Positions 1 through 9,872 of a stretch of 64,000 nt of DNA are shown piece after piece. The stretch lies in contig NZ_AP024276.1 of assembly GCF_021654455.1 (NCBI RefSeq), positions 930,001-994,000 on the forward strand. Direction: 5' to 3'. Numbering within the stretch: position 1 is the first letter of the stretch; every line of letters starts with the position of its first letter. Under the pieces are notes generated by a model. That model did not search any database. It saw nothing but the letters and a program-made list of their open reading frames with translations, and was not told the DNA's origin. The position numbers were made by a program, and so were the translations under genes. Source of the stretch: Streptococcus parasuis (GTDB taxonomy: Bacteria; Bacillota; Bacilli; Lactobacillales; Streptococcaceae).

Positions 1-2
1 CA

Positions 3-589
3 GAAAACTTTTTCGGTAAAACACTAGCAGCTCGTCCTGTTGAAGCCATTCCTGGAATGTTAGAATTTGACATTCCAGTTCATGGCGACAACCGTGGCTG
101 GTTCAAGGAGAACTTCCAAAAGGAAAAAATGTTGCCACTCGGCTTCCCAGAAAGCTTCTTTGCAGAAGGAAAATTGCAAAATAATGTTTCCTTCTCTCGC
201 AAAAACGTTCTTCGTGGTCTTCACGCAGAGCCTTGGGATAAATACATCTCAGTGGCGGATGGTGGAAAGGTCTTGGGAACTTGGGTCGATCTTCGTGAAG
301 GAGAGACCTTCGGTAATACTTACCAAACCGTTATCGATGCTTCAAAAGGTATCTTCGTTCCGCGCGGAGTAGCCAATGGTTTCCAAGTCTTATCAGACTT
401 TGTATCATACAGTTACTTGGTTAATGACTATTGGGCTTTGGAACTTAAGCCCAAGTATGCCTTTGTCAACTACGCAGACCCTAGTCTCGACATTAAATGG
501 GAAAACTTAGAAGAAGCAGAAGTCTCAGAAGCAGATAAAAACCACCCACTCCTCAAGGACGTAAAGCCTTTGAGAAAAGAGGACCTCTA

Positions 590-590
<1 letters not shown>
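3..590 (+). CDS. rfbC: dTDP-4-dehydrorhamnose 3,5-epimerase, 5' partial
   Basis: Third enzyme of dTDP-L-rhamnose synthesis; it epimerises C3 and C5 of dTDP-4-keto-6-deoxyglucose. The open frame runs to the window edge, so the first few residues are missing. An internal Met at 57 is not the start, because ENFFGKTLAARPVEAIPG before it is typical N-terminal RfbC sequence. Cupin-fold motifs seen: GDNRGWFKE, SFSRKNVLRGLHAEPWDKY (with the catalytic His) and FVPRGVANGFQVLSD. The stop overlaps the next ATG (TAATG), so the genes are in one operon with rfbB and rfbD, supplying rhamnose donor to the rhamnan locus downstream. Confidence 0.95.
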
Positions 591-2303
<1,713 letters not shown>

Positions 2304-2310
2304 GAAATGG

Positions 2311-2340
2311 AAGGCTGGGCTTTTGTCCAAGCCTTTCTTA
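2311..2340 (+). terminator. weak hairpin between rfbB and rfbD
   Basis: AAGGCTGG (2311-2318) pairs with CCAAGCCTT (2327-2335) with one mismatch, followed by a short TTTCTTA. It is too weak to be a firm terminator and rfbD starts 15 bases later, so it could at most tune read-through into rfbD. Confidence 0.3.
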
Positions 2341-2355
2341 AAATAAGGAGTAGAC

Positions 2356-3207
2356 ATGATATTAATTACAGGTGCAAATGGTCAGTTGGGTACAGAATTG
2401 CGTTACTTATTAGATGAACGTGGTGTTGAGTATGTGGCTGCCGATGTAGCAGAAATGGACATCACGGATGCGGAAAAGGTTGATGCCTTCTTTGCAGAAG
2501 TAAAACCAAGTGTTGTTTACCACTGTGCAGCCTATACAGCTGTTGATATGGCTGAAGATGAAGGAAAGGAGCTTAACTACAAAATTAATGTAACAGGCTC
2601 AGAAAATGTTGCCAAGGCAGCAGCTAAATACGGTGCGACCCTTGTCTATATCTCAACAGACTATGTCTTCAACGGTGAGTTGCCAGTCGGTCAAGAATGG
2701 CAAGTAGATGACCAACCAGATCCGCAATCTGAATACGGTCGTACCAAGCGTTTGGGTGAAGAAGCGGTTGAAAAGTTCGCAGACAAGTTCTATACTGTTC
2801 GTACGGCGTGGGTCTTTGGTAACTATGGCAAAAACTTTGTCTTCACCATGCAAAATCTTGCGGAAACTCGAGACACATTAACAGTAGTCAATGACCAACA
2901 CGGTCGTCCAACCTGGACACGTACACTTGCGGAATTCATGGTATACTTAGTGGATACTAAGCAAGCATTTGGCTACTACCATTTGTCAAACGATGCAGCA
3001 GAAGATACGACTTGGTTTGACTTTGCGACAGAGATCCTCAAGGATACCAACACTAAGGTATTACCAGTGGACTCTAGCCAGTTCCCGGCCAAGGCTAAGC
3101 GTCCTTTCAACTCAACCATGAGCTTGGATAAGGCAAAGGCGACAGGATTTGTCATCCCGACATGGCAAGAAGCCTTGGAAGAGTTTTATAAGCAAGGGAA
3201 GAAATAG
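2356..3207 (+). CDS. rfbD: dTDP-4-dehydrorhamnose reductase
   Basis: Last step of dTDP-L-rhamnose synthesis: NAD(P)H-dependent reduction of dTDP-4-keto-rhamnose. 283 residues; N-terminal Rossmann motif ITGANGQLGTEL; SDR catalytic YISTDYVFNG and YGRTKRLGEE. ATAAGGAGTAGAC precedes the ATG. In group A Streptococcus the orthologue (GacA) is the first gene of the group-carbohydrate cluster. Here rfbD is separated from the rest of that cluster by a repeat region, an IS110 element, a hydrolase gene and an IS66 element. Confidence 0.96.
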   Translation: MILITGANGQLGTELRYLLDERGVEYVAADVAEMDITDAEKVDAFFAEVKPSVVYHCAAYTAVDMAEDEGKELNYKINVTGSENVAKAAAKYGATLVYISTDYVFNGELPVGQEWQVDDQPDPQSEYGRTKRLGEEAVEKFADKFYTVRTAWVFGNYGKNFVFTMQNLAETRDTLTVVNDQHGRPTWTRTLAEFMVYLVDTKQAFGYYHLSNDAAEDTTWFDFATEILKDTNTKVLPVDSSQFPAKAKRPFNSTMSLDKAKATGFVIPTWQEALEEFYKQGKK

Positions 3208-3210
3208 AAT

Positions 3211-3540
3211 AGAGGCTGGGCATAAAGCCCAGGGTCGCTTCTCAGAGTTCGTGTCAACATCTCAGCGCAGTGGTTGATTGGCTTTAACAGTCCAGTGGAC
3301 TGTTAAAGGTTGGAGATAGGATTTGTGAAACAAATCTCTGAGGTTCGTGTTTTACACTCCAAATCTAACCATTACGGCTGTTGCGAACAAAGTTCGCTTT
3401 ATCTCCAACCTCAAACTGTCTCCCAGACAGTTTGAGCTGTGCGGGGGTGGGAGTGAAACAGTCTGGGGATAGACTGTTTCAGCTCAACAACTTAAAACGA
3501 AAAATTGTTGACGAACTCTTTTTATCTTAGTCGAGTTCTT
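3211..3540. repeat. hairpin-rich intergenic repeat region
   Basis: No credible gene in about 330 bp. The stretch is a mosaic of inverted repeats: GGCTGGGC/GCCCAG at about 3215-3235, a perfect palindrome at 3283-3307 (TTTAACAGTCCA arms around one G), GCGAAC/GTTCGC at 3383-3397, CTCAAACTGTC/GACAGTTTGAG at 3410-3436, and GAAACAGTCT/AGACTGTTTC at 3455-3480. The first hairpin could end the rfb transcript. The arrangement resembles dispersed intergenic repeats of streptococci; membership of a named family is not claimed. Confidence 0.55.
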
Positions 3541-3609
3541 ATACGAAAACTCAAAAGAATGCAAAAACTCCCTCCCTATGATATAATCAAAGCGAAAAAA
3601 TTTTTTATG

Positions 3610-4782
3610 TTAGGCTACTAGCTCGTCCCTAGTAGTCTTTTTCTGTGCTAAAAATTCAGGATACGTTATCTGCTCTTTTAAGAGAATATAAGCTATTTTT
3701 AATAATTGATGTGCGAGGGCGATTGTTGCTTTTTGTGAACCACGTCGACTTTGAATCTGATAAAATCGTTCAGCTAGAGGACTTCCTTTTTGTCTTTTGA
3801 TAGCGAAAGCGGCCTGGCATAAACATTTCTTTAGATATGAATTACCATGTCGAATCTTGGTACTTCGTTTCTTACCAGCACTCTCATTGTTACCTGGACA
3901 GAGTCCTGCCCAAGAGGCTAGATGTCCAGCAGTTGGAAATTGACTCATGTCAGCTCCAACTTCAGAGATAATGACAGAGGCTGTAATGACATCAATACCT
4001 GGGATAGAATCCAGAATTTCTACCTGCTTCTCGTATTGTGATAGATAGTCATTAATTCGGTCCTCCAATATTTCAATCTGCTTCTGATAAAAATCATGAA
4101 GCTCTAAGGATTGCTTTAACATGAAGCCATGATGGTCAGAGAAATAACCATCCATAGCATTAAGAAGTTGAGGTACCTCCTTCTTCAAGCTTGTATAAAC
4201 TGATTGATGAACAATGCGAGGCGTGATAGGCGTCTTGTCAATCAGTAGTTGAAGGAGATTACGACCTGAAGCACCCATAATATCTTCGATATAGGTCGTT
4301 AGCTTGATACCACCTGACTGAAGAATTTTATGGATACGATTGGTCTCCTTATTACGACTTTCCACATAATGTTTTCGTTGTCTGGTCAACTCCCTCAATT
4401 CTTGAATGGTTTCATCGGGAACGAAACTCCGAGGTAGTAGACCAATCCGTGTTAATTTGGCAATCCAGAGAGCATCTTTCTTGTCAGTTTTCTGACCTGG
4501 AATTGCCTTCATGTGGGCTGGTTGTGCGAGTATCAACTCGAAGTCATCACAGAGAGCATGCCAGACAGGTCGCCAATAGACACCTGTGCTTTCCATACCA
4601 ACAGCTTCCACATGAAATTGACTGAGAAAATCGTGGCAAGTACGTAGGCCTTTAGTCGTTGTATCAAATGTAGCCATCTCACGCTTTGGACGAGTTGAGG
4701 TGAGAGATCCGTGTAGGATACAAACGACAATATTGGCTTGATGGACATCAATACCTGCACAAGATTGATAGAGAACATCCAT
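3610..4782 (-). CDS. IS110-family DEDD transposase/recombinase
   Basis: 390 residues, full length for the family. N-terminal RuvC-like domain: CAGIDVHQANIVVCIL carries the first Asp, AVGMESTGVYWRPVWHAL the Glu, and GQKTDKKDALWIAKL the later Asp residues. The C-terminal Tnp domain contains LDSIPGIDVITASVIISE, ASWAGLCPGNNESAGKK and IRHGNSYLKKCL, including the region of the conserved nucleophilic Ser of this group. The ATG follows AGAAGGAGGGAATTATC, an excellent ribosome-binding site. No frameshift is seen, so the gene may be active. The family acts with a non-coding RNA made from its own flank. Confidence 0.93.
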   Translation of the reverse strand: MDVLYQSCAGIDVHQANIVVCILHGSLTSTRPKREMATFDTTTKGLRTCHDFLSQFHVEAVGMESTGVYWRPVWHALCDDFELILAQPAHMKAIPGQKTDKKDALWIAKLTRIGLLPRSFVPDETIQELRELTRQRKHYVESRNKETNRIHKILQSGGIKLTTYIEDIMGASGRNLLQLLIDKTPITPRIVHQSVYTSLKKEVPQLLNAMDGYFSDHHGFMLKQSLELHDFYQKQIEILEDRINDYLSQYEKQVEILDSIPGIDVITASVIISEVGADMSQFPTAGHLASWAGLCPGNNESAGKKRSTKIRHGNSYLKKCLCQAAFAIKRQKGSPLAERFYQIQSRRGSQKATIALAHQLLKIAYILLKEQITYPEFLAQKKTTRDELVA

Positions 4783-5060
4783 GATAATTCCCTCCTTCTA
4801 AAAATTAGAGAGCTTATCTACCGAATTTTAGTCGTATTTTTATACTCATGCCTATCGCATATTTTGGGGTGCTCGTCAGTAGAGTGGATCAGTTTTTCCC
4901 TCGATGTTTAACATCATTAACTCGTCAACCACAAAGCCCTCACTATGATTATACACCTAGTGAGGGCTTTATGTTCGTTTTCATTATTCTGTGGGTGAGG
5001 GCGGAGCCATCATGGATGTCTTTCCCACTCCCAACGAGACGATTTTCAAAAAGTCGTCTT
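4783..5060 (-). other. non-coding flank of IS110, candidate bridge-RNA region
   Basis: About 280 bp upstream of the transposase with no convincing gene; an 82-residue plus-strand frame here lacks protein-like features. In the IS110 group a bridge RNA that pairs with donor and target DNA is encoded upstream of the recombinase on the same strand. On the minus strand this stretch has a strong hairpin (4933-4970), a short GATGT/ACATC hairpin near 4905-4920 and a TATAAT inside the loop of the large hairpin. Location and strand fit; loops complementary to the element's own flanks were not shown. Confidence 0.35.
4933..4970. terminator. perfect 13-bp stem hairpin
   Basis: AAAGCCCTCACTA (4933-4945) pairs with TAGTGAGGGCTTT (4958-4970) around a 12-base loop. 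It reads as a terminator-like structure on either strand, though the T-tract is broken. It may block outside transcription from entering the IS110 element or be a structural part of its RNA. Confidence 0.55.
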
Positions 5061-5065
5061 CTTTT
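5037..5065 (+). terminator. probable rho-independent terminator
   Basis: GAGACGA pairs with TCGTCTT (5037-5043 with 5053-5059, one G-T pair), followed by CTTTTTTATT. It lies upstream of the hydrolase promoter and would stop transcripts coming from the left. Confidence 0.5.
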
Positions 5066-5108
5066 TTATTATTGGGCTAAAATGTCACAAAAATGAAAAA
5101 TTGTAATA

Positions 5109-5138
5109 TTGTTTTAATGCTCCAAATTGTGCTATAAT
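5109..5138 (+). promoter_or_regulatory. promoter of the repeat-containing hydrolase
   Basis: Extended -10 TG-C-TATAAT with TATAAT at 5133-5138; a weak -35 TTGTTT at 5109-5114 gives an 18-bp spacer. The start codon at 5241 leaves a leader of about 95 nt. Confidence 0.6.
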
Positions 5139-5240
5139 TTATTTTGCAGATTTAGTATTTTTACGGTTTTCCTAATGATCCAGTTATCGTTTGGTTGTGT
5201 TTTGAATATAGATTTGAATATGGGATTTGAGGAGGAGAAA

Positions 5241-8200
5241 GTGAAAAAAAGGACATTATTTTTCTTATCCGTATGCGCGGTCGCTTTAAATGGATATGTT
5301 GTTCATGCAGACAGTTTGGAAGCTCCAAGTCAGCTTGTCACTGTACCTAATTTGCCTGGAACTGGTGGCCAATTAACTGTTGTTGAGGAAGCTGGCCAAA
5401 TGAAGGCGATTCTTTCAAATATTACTGGAGAAATCGTTGGAGTAACTGGTCAGTTTAAGTCAGAAAAGAATACTGGAAAAACGATTGCTTTTACGATTGA
5501 TGCTAGTGGTCAATATGTGGCCTATTTAGATAGATCAAGTTTTTCTGATGAAGATCGTACCTTTACTTTGGCTTTAACAGTCAACCTTATTGATGGTAGT
5601 GCTCATAATATAGATGATTATTCGTTCAACTGGGTTAAAGTAGCTGAAAATACTAATGATGACAGCGATTTGATTGAAAACACTAGCGCAACAGTAGCGT
5701 CAAAACCTGTTTCATCTGGGACAGTAGTCGATAGTGTTGAGAAAGATTCTTCATCTTCAGCAAGCGAGACACAAAGTTCTAGTACTGCAAGTTCTTCATT
5801 GGCGGCAACTGTAACTGATTCATCGAATGCAACGACCGCTTCTACACTGACTTCAACACAGACTACAAGTTCAGTTGGTAGCCAATTGCGTTCGGCTTCG
5901 TTGATGCGTATTGCAACAAATTCTAGTTCCCAAACTAGTGCTGTTACAAAAGCAAGTCAAATTGACCAGACGCTTGAACTGAAATATACTGGTTCTATCA
6001 ATAGTGGTGAAGTCATTAAATTTGCGGTGTGGTCAGATGAGAATGGTCAAGATGATATTGTTTGGTATAATGCTGACCAAACTGGCGCTGCTTATGCAGA
6101 TTTAAGAAAACATAGAGACTACGGCAAATATAACATTCATACATACGTAAACCGTAATGGCAAAATGGTTTATCTGAATGAAATTGTTGTAGATGTGAAG
6201 GCGAGCGGTACGGTTACAATTGAAAATGTCAATGATGCCAAAGGCACTTTTGATGTTCGTGTCACCAATATCTCTTCACCTAAGGATATAGCGAGTGTTA
6301 TCTTGCCGACTTGGTCACAGTCAGATGATTTACGTTGGTATGAAGCAACTCGTCAGTCAGATGGAAGTTATAAGCTAACTGTCAATAAGAAGGATCATCA
6401 GTACCGCACTGGTACCTATACAGTTCATCTATATTATAAGGACTCAAGTGGTGGTTTAACGGGAGTTGGTGGAACAACAACGCGATTAACAGAAGTAAAA
6501 CCTACCGGTACAATAACAATTGAAAATGTCAATGATGCCCAAGGCACTTTTGATGTTCGTGTCACCAATATCTCTTCACCTAAGGATATAGCGAGTGTTA
6601 TCTTGCCGACCTGGTCACAGTCAGATGATTTACGTTGGTATGAAGCAACACGTCAGTCAGATGGAAGTTATAAGTTAACTGTCAATAAGAAGGATCATCA
6701 GTATCGCACTGGTACCTATACAGTTCATCTATATTATAAGGACTCAAGTGGTGGTTTAAAGGGAGTTGGTGGAACAACAACGCGTCTAACAGAAGTAAAA
6801 CCTACCGGTACAATAACAATTGAAAATGTCAATGATGCCCAAGGCACTTTTGATGTTCGTGTCACCAATATCTCTTCACCTAAGGATATAGCGAGTGTTA
6901 TCTTGCCGACCTGGTCACAGTCAGATGATTTACGTTGGTATGAAGCAACACGTCAGTCAGATGGAAGTTATAAGTTAACTGTCAATAAGAAGGATCATCA
7001 GTATCGCACTGGTACCTATACAGTTCATCTATATTATAAGGACTCAAGTGGTGGTTTAACGGGAGTTGGTGGAACAACAACGCGTCTAACAGAAGTAAAA
7101 CCTACCGGTACAATAACAATTGAAAATGTCAATGATGCCAAAGGCACTTTTGATGTTTGTGTCACCAATATCTCTTCACCTAAGGATATAGCGAGTGTTA
7201 TCTTGCCGACCTGGTCACAGTCAGATGATTTACGTTGGTATGAAGCAACACGTCAGTCAGATGGAAGTTATAAGTTAACTGTCAATAAGAAGGATCATCA
7301 GTACCGCACTGGTACCTATACAGTTCATCTATATTATAAGGACTCAAGTGGTGGTTTAACAGGGGCAGGTGGAACAACAACGCGTCTAACAGAAGTAAAA
7401 CCTACCGGTACAATAACAATTGAAAATGTCAATGATGCCCAAGGCACTTTTGATGTTCGTGTCACCAATATCTCTTCACCTAAGGATATAGCGAGTGTTA
7501 TCTTGCCGACCTGGTCACAGTCAGATGATTTACGTTGGTATGAAGCAACTCGTCAGTCAGATGGAAGTTATAAGTTAACTGTCAATAAGAAGGATCATCA
7601 GTATCGCACTGGTGCCTATACAGTTCATCTATATTATAAGGACTCAAGTGGTGGTTTAACGGGAGTTGGTGGAACAACAACGCGATTAACAGAAGTAAAA
7701 CCTACCGGTACAATTACAATTGAAAATGTCAATGATGCCAAAGGCACTTTTGATGTTCGTGTCACCAATATCTCTTCACCTAAGGATATAGCAAGTGTTA
7801 TCTTGCCGACCTGGTCACAGTCAGATGATTTACGTTGGTATGAAGCAACACGTCAGTCAGATGGAAGTTATAAGTTAACTGTCAATAAGAAGGATCATCA
7901 GTATCGCACTGGTACCTATACAGTTCATCTATATTATAAGGACTCAAGTGGTGGTTTAACAGGAGCAGGTGGAACAACAACAGTGTTATCCGAGGTTCCA
8001 GTGCAACGATCTTACACAGTCTACATCGATCCAGGTCATGGGGGAGTAGACTCCGGAGCCTCTTATGGTGGAGTTTATGAAAAGAATTTGGCCTTATCTG
8101 TTGCAAATAAATTGAAAGCAAATTTAATTCAGTTGGGATATCAGGTTCTGATGACTAGAACAGCTGATTATAATGTTGATTTCAAAACAGAGCGCTCAAA

Positions 8201-9140
8201 GATGGCCAATCAAAGTAATGCAGACTTATTTATCAGTATTCACTTTAATGCGACTGGCTTAGCATCTTCGAATGCCACTGGTATTGAAACCTATTGGTAT
8301 CAATATGATCCAGAATATCAACCTAAAATTAATGCTGTGATGCATAACGATCCAACTCGATTAGCTGAAAGTAAAATCTTAGCCAATCAAGTTCAAGCAA
8401 GTCTTATAAGCGGAACTGGTGCAGTCAATAGAGGTGTACGACGTGAAACTTTTGCTGTATTGCGAGAAACTGCAATTCCAGCAATCCTTGTTGAACTTGG
8501 ATTTATGGATAATCCATCTGATTTGCAGAAGATTAAACAGGATTCTTATCAAACGAAACTGGCTAATGCTCTAGCACAGGGTATTGATAACTGGTATGGT
8601 GCTGTTGGAGGTAAACCCACATCAGGAACTTCTACACAGAAAAAATCTACTGAGCAAAGTCAGATGACAGTTAGTCAACAATCATTTTTCAACAATATAT
8701 TGCCGGCAATTCAGCAAGTTTCTCAAAAAAATAGTATTGTAACGAGTGTAATGTTAGCCCAATCCATTCTAGAAAGTGGTTGGGGTACTTCTCAACTGGC
8801 CACAAATGCTTATAACATATTCGGTATTAAGGCAGATTCGAGTTGGAAGGGGAATACATATACTGTTCAAACAAAAGAAGTCGTGAACGGAAAAACAATA
8901 ACTGTTGAAAAACAATTCCGAGCTTACAAGTCTCTTTTAGAAAGTATTTCTGATTATGGTAGTTTCTTTACTTCAACTGCTTGGAGAATAAAGAACTATG
9001 CAAGTTTCTTGCAAGCAACAAATTATGAAACAGCATTAACTAGCTTATTAGCATCAGGTTATGCAACAGATCCAGCATATGCTGAAAAATTAAAGTCATT
9101 AATACAGCGATATGGATTGGATCAATATGATTTAAATTAG
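5241..9140 (+). CDS. secreted bifunctional autolysin: amidase plus glucosaminidase with Bsp-like repeats
   Basis: 1299 residues from a GTG start; GAGGAGGAGAAA precedes GTG 5241, whereas the longer frame from 5127 gives no signal peptide. Signal peptide VKKRTLFFLSVCAVALNGYVVHA; a divergent beta-rich domain (about 25-140); a Ser/Thr-rich linker (about 145-235); one degenerate and then six nearly identical 100-residue GBS Bsp-like repeats (about 245-925). The N-acetylmuramoyl-L-alanine amidase domain (about 925-1110) has DPGHGG, GVYEKN, SIHFNA and ILVELGF, the zinc ligands and catalytic Glu. A glucosaminidase domain ends the protein (about 1140-1299; AQSILESGWGTS, AYNIFGIK). No LPXTG: attachment would be through the repeats. 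It likely cuts peptidoglycan during cell separation. Confidence 0.93.
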   Translation: MKKRTLFFLSVCAVALNGYVVHADSLEAPSQLVTVPNLPGTGGQLTVVEEAGQMKAILSNITGEIVGVTGQFKSEKNTGKTIAFTIDASGQYVAYLDRSSFSDEDRTFTLALTVNLIDGSAHNIDDYSFNWVKVAENTNDDSDLIENTSATVASKPVSSGTVVDSVEKDSSSSASETQSSSTASSSLAATVTDSSNATTASTLTSTQTTSSVGSQLRSASLMRIATNSSSQTSAVTKASQIDQTLELKYTGSINSGEVIKFAVWSDENGQDDIVWYNADQTGAAYADLRKHRDYGKYNIHTYVNRNGKMVYLNEIVVDVKASGTVTIENVNDAKGTFDVRVTNISSPKDIASVILPTWSQSDDLRWYEATRQSDGSYKLTVNKKDHQYRTGTYTVHLYYKDSSGGLTGVGGTTTRLTEVKPTGTITIENVNDAQGTFDVRVTNISSPKDIASVILPTWSQSDDLRWYEATRQSDGSYKLTVNKKDHQYRTGTYTVHLYYKDSSGGLKGVGGTTTRLTEVKPTGTITIENVNDAQGTFDVRVTNISSPKDIASVILPTWSQSDDLRWYEATRQSDGSYKLTVNKKDHQYRTGTYTVHLYYKDSSGGLTGVGGTTTRLTEVKPTGTITIENVNDAKGTFDVCVTNISSPKDIASVILPTWSQSDDLRWYEATRQSDGSYKLTVNKKDHQYRTGTYTVHLYYKDSSGGLTGAGGTTTRLTEVKPTGTITIENVNDAQGTFDVRVTNISSPKDIASVILPTWSQSDDLRWYEATRQSDGSYKLTVNKKDHQYRTGAYTVHLYYKDSSGGLTGVGGTTTRLTEVKPTGTITIENVNDAKGTFDVRVTNISSPKDIASVILPTWSQSDDLRWYEATRQSDGSYKLTVNKKDHQYRTGTYTVHLYYKDSSGGLTGAGGTTTVLSEVPVQRSYTVYIDPGHGGVDSGASYGGVYEKNLALSVANKLKANLIQLGYQVLMTRTADYNVDFKTERSKMANQSNADLFISIHFNATGLASSNATGIETYWYQYDPEYQPKINAVMHNDPTRLAESKILANQVQASLISGTGAVNRGVRRETFAVLRETAIPAILVELGFMDNPSDLQKIKQDSYQTKLANALAQGIDNWYGAVGGKPTSGTSTQKKSTEQSQMTVSQQSFFNNILPAIQQVSQKNSIVTSVMLAQSILESGWGTSQLATNAYNIFGIKADSSWKGNTYTVQTKEVVNGKTITVEKQFRAYKSLLESISDYGSFFTSTAWRIKNYASFLQATNYETALTSLLASGYATDPAYAEKLKSLIQRYGLDQYDLN
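6211..8010 (+). repeat. six in-frame 300-bp tandem repeats inside the autolysin gene
   Basis: Units begin with ACAATTGAAAATGTCAATG at about 6217, 6517, 6817, 7117, 7417 and 7717, exactly 300 bp apart. They differ by a few bases: AAA/CAA at the Lys/Gln of NDA(K/Q)GTF, GVGG versus GAGG near the end, a T-to-A residue change in unit 5, and CGT to TGT at 7158-7160 in unit 4, which creates a Cys. Such identity predicts copy-number change by recombination. Confidence 0.97.
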
Positions 9141-9168
9141 TGTGGATATAAAAGCGACATAATTTGGC

Positions 9169-9220
9169 TCCGTAATTTCTGTAGTGGGTAAATCCACTGT
9201 AGAGATTATGGGGTCTTTTT
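9169..9220 (+). terminator. terminator after the autolysin gene
   Basis: An 18-bp stem (9170-9187 with 9194-9211, several G-T pairs) around TAAAT is followed by GTCTTTTTG. The near-perfect symmetry is larger than usual for a terminator, so a small palindromic element doing this job is possible. Confidence 0.65.
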
Positions 9221-9314
9221 GAGTTTGGAAAAAATGTCTCAAATAGATTCATAATAAAATGTGACAAGAATATCTGTAAGCGCCCCATAACAAGGTACCT
9301 ATCCAATCGTTCAC

Positions 9315-9348
9315 TCCTCCAGTATACTGTAATTAAAAAACTGGAGGA
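9315..9348 (+). promoter_or_regulatory. hairpin masking the tnpA ribosome-binding site, with internal -10
   Basis: TCCTCCAGT (9315-9323) pairs perfectly with ACTGGAGGA (9340-9348), which contains the tnpA Shine-Dalgarno GGAGG (9343-9347). A TATACT (9323-9328) could be the -10 of the element's own promoter. An RNA starting near 9335 would lack the 5' arm and leave the site open, whereas read-through RNA from outside would fold and hide it. Confidence 0.55.
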
Positions 9349-9355
9349 TTTTTTT

Positions 9356-9541
9356 ATGTCACAACCCATCGTCCCATTGACTGTTCCCAAATCGCGACGC
9401 TCTGAAAAGAAAAGCAGAAATGAGATCCTGATGAAGATTCGTCTCGAAAAAGTAGAACTCACTTTCTTTCACTCTATCAACCAAGAGATATTGGAAACAA
9501 TCTTGGATAAGGTACTGTTCTATGACCATCCGACTCAGTGA
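9356..9541 (+). CDS. tnpA: IS66 family TnpA (accessory protein)
   Basis: 61 residues, a short version of the IS66 first ORF product, rich in Lys/Arg at the N-terminus (KSRRSEKKSR). GGAGG lies 8 bases before the ATG within a hairpin. Its end overlaps tnpB by 20 bp, as is usual in IS66 elements. In this family it is thought to help transposition; the exact role is unknown. Called mainly from position and overlap with tnpB. Confidence 0.7.
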   Translation: MSQPIVPLTVPKSRRSEKKSRNEILMKIRLEKVELTFFHSINQEILETILDKVLFYDHPTQ

Positions 9542-9872
9542 TTTAGGTCAAGTCTACTTGGTTTGCGGGAAAACGGATATGCGTCAAGGGATTGATTCTC
9601 TCGCCTACCTTGTCAAAAGTCATTTCAATCTGGATCCCTTCTCCGGTCAGGTCTATCTCTTCTGCGGAGGTCGAAAAGATCGATTCAAAGCTCTTTATTG
9701 GGATGGACAGGGATTTTGGTTATTGTATAAACGTTTTGAAAATGGGAAATTGACCTGGCCAAACAATGAAGAGGAGGTTAAGGCGCTAACTTCCGAGCAG
9801 GTGGACTGGCTCATGAAAGGATTTTCTATCAGTCCAAAAATAAATGTTTCAAAAAGTCGTGATTTCTATTGA
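9522..9872 (+). CDS. tnpB: IS66 family TnpB (Orf2-like)
   Basis: 116 residues, normal length. It carries the family core: VYLVCGKTDMRQGIDSLAYLV, VYLFCGGRKDRFKALYWDGQGFWLLYKRFE and WPNNEEEVKALTSEQVDWLMKGF. No catalytic residues are known for TnpB; it is required for transposition in studied IS66 elements. It overlaps tnpA, and its last codons sit inside a hairpin (9854-9883) that separates it from tnpC. Confidence 0.92.
   Translation: MTIRLSDLGQVYLVCGKTDMRQGIDSLAYLVKSHFNLDPFSGQVYLFCGGRKDRFKALYWDGQGFWLLYKRFENGKLTWPNNEEEVKALTSEQVDWLMKGFSISPKINVSKSRDFY

Larger units (their letters stand above)
3600..4975 (-). mobile_element. IS110-family insertion sequence, ends not fixed
   Basis: One DEDD transposase gene on the minus strand with long non-coding DNA upstream of it, as in the IS110 group. 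These elements usually lack terminal inverted repeats and clear target duplications, so the boundaries cannot be read directly; the limits given are approximate. The left limit is near the A/T run at 3590-3606 just past the transposase stop. The right limit is taken just beyond the strong hairpin at 4933-4970. Confidence 0.4.

Noticed and set aside
4848..5096. 82-residue plus-strand frame in the IS110 flank
   Set aside because: No ribosome-binding site, spans a strong hairpin, low-complexity sequence; better explained as non-coding end of the element.
5127..5240. Longer start of the autolysin
   Set aside because: Would put 38 residues before the signal peptide and overlap the promoter -10.
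6211..8010. CRISPR-like array
   Set aside because: Regular repeats but no spacers; units are 300 bp, in frame, and encode a protein domain.
7882..8121. Minus-strand frame within the autolysin
   Set aside because: Shadow of the repeat and amidase codons.
9040..9462. 140-residue minus-strand frame
   Set aside because: Crosses the autolysin end, a terminator and the IS66 left end; no protein features.
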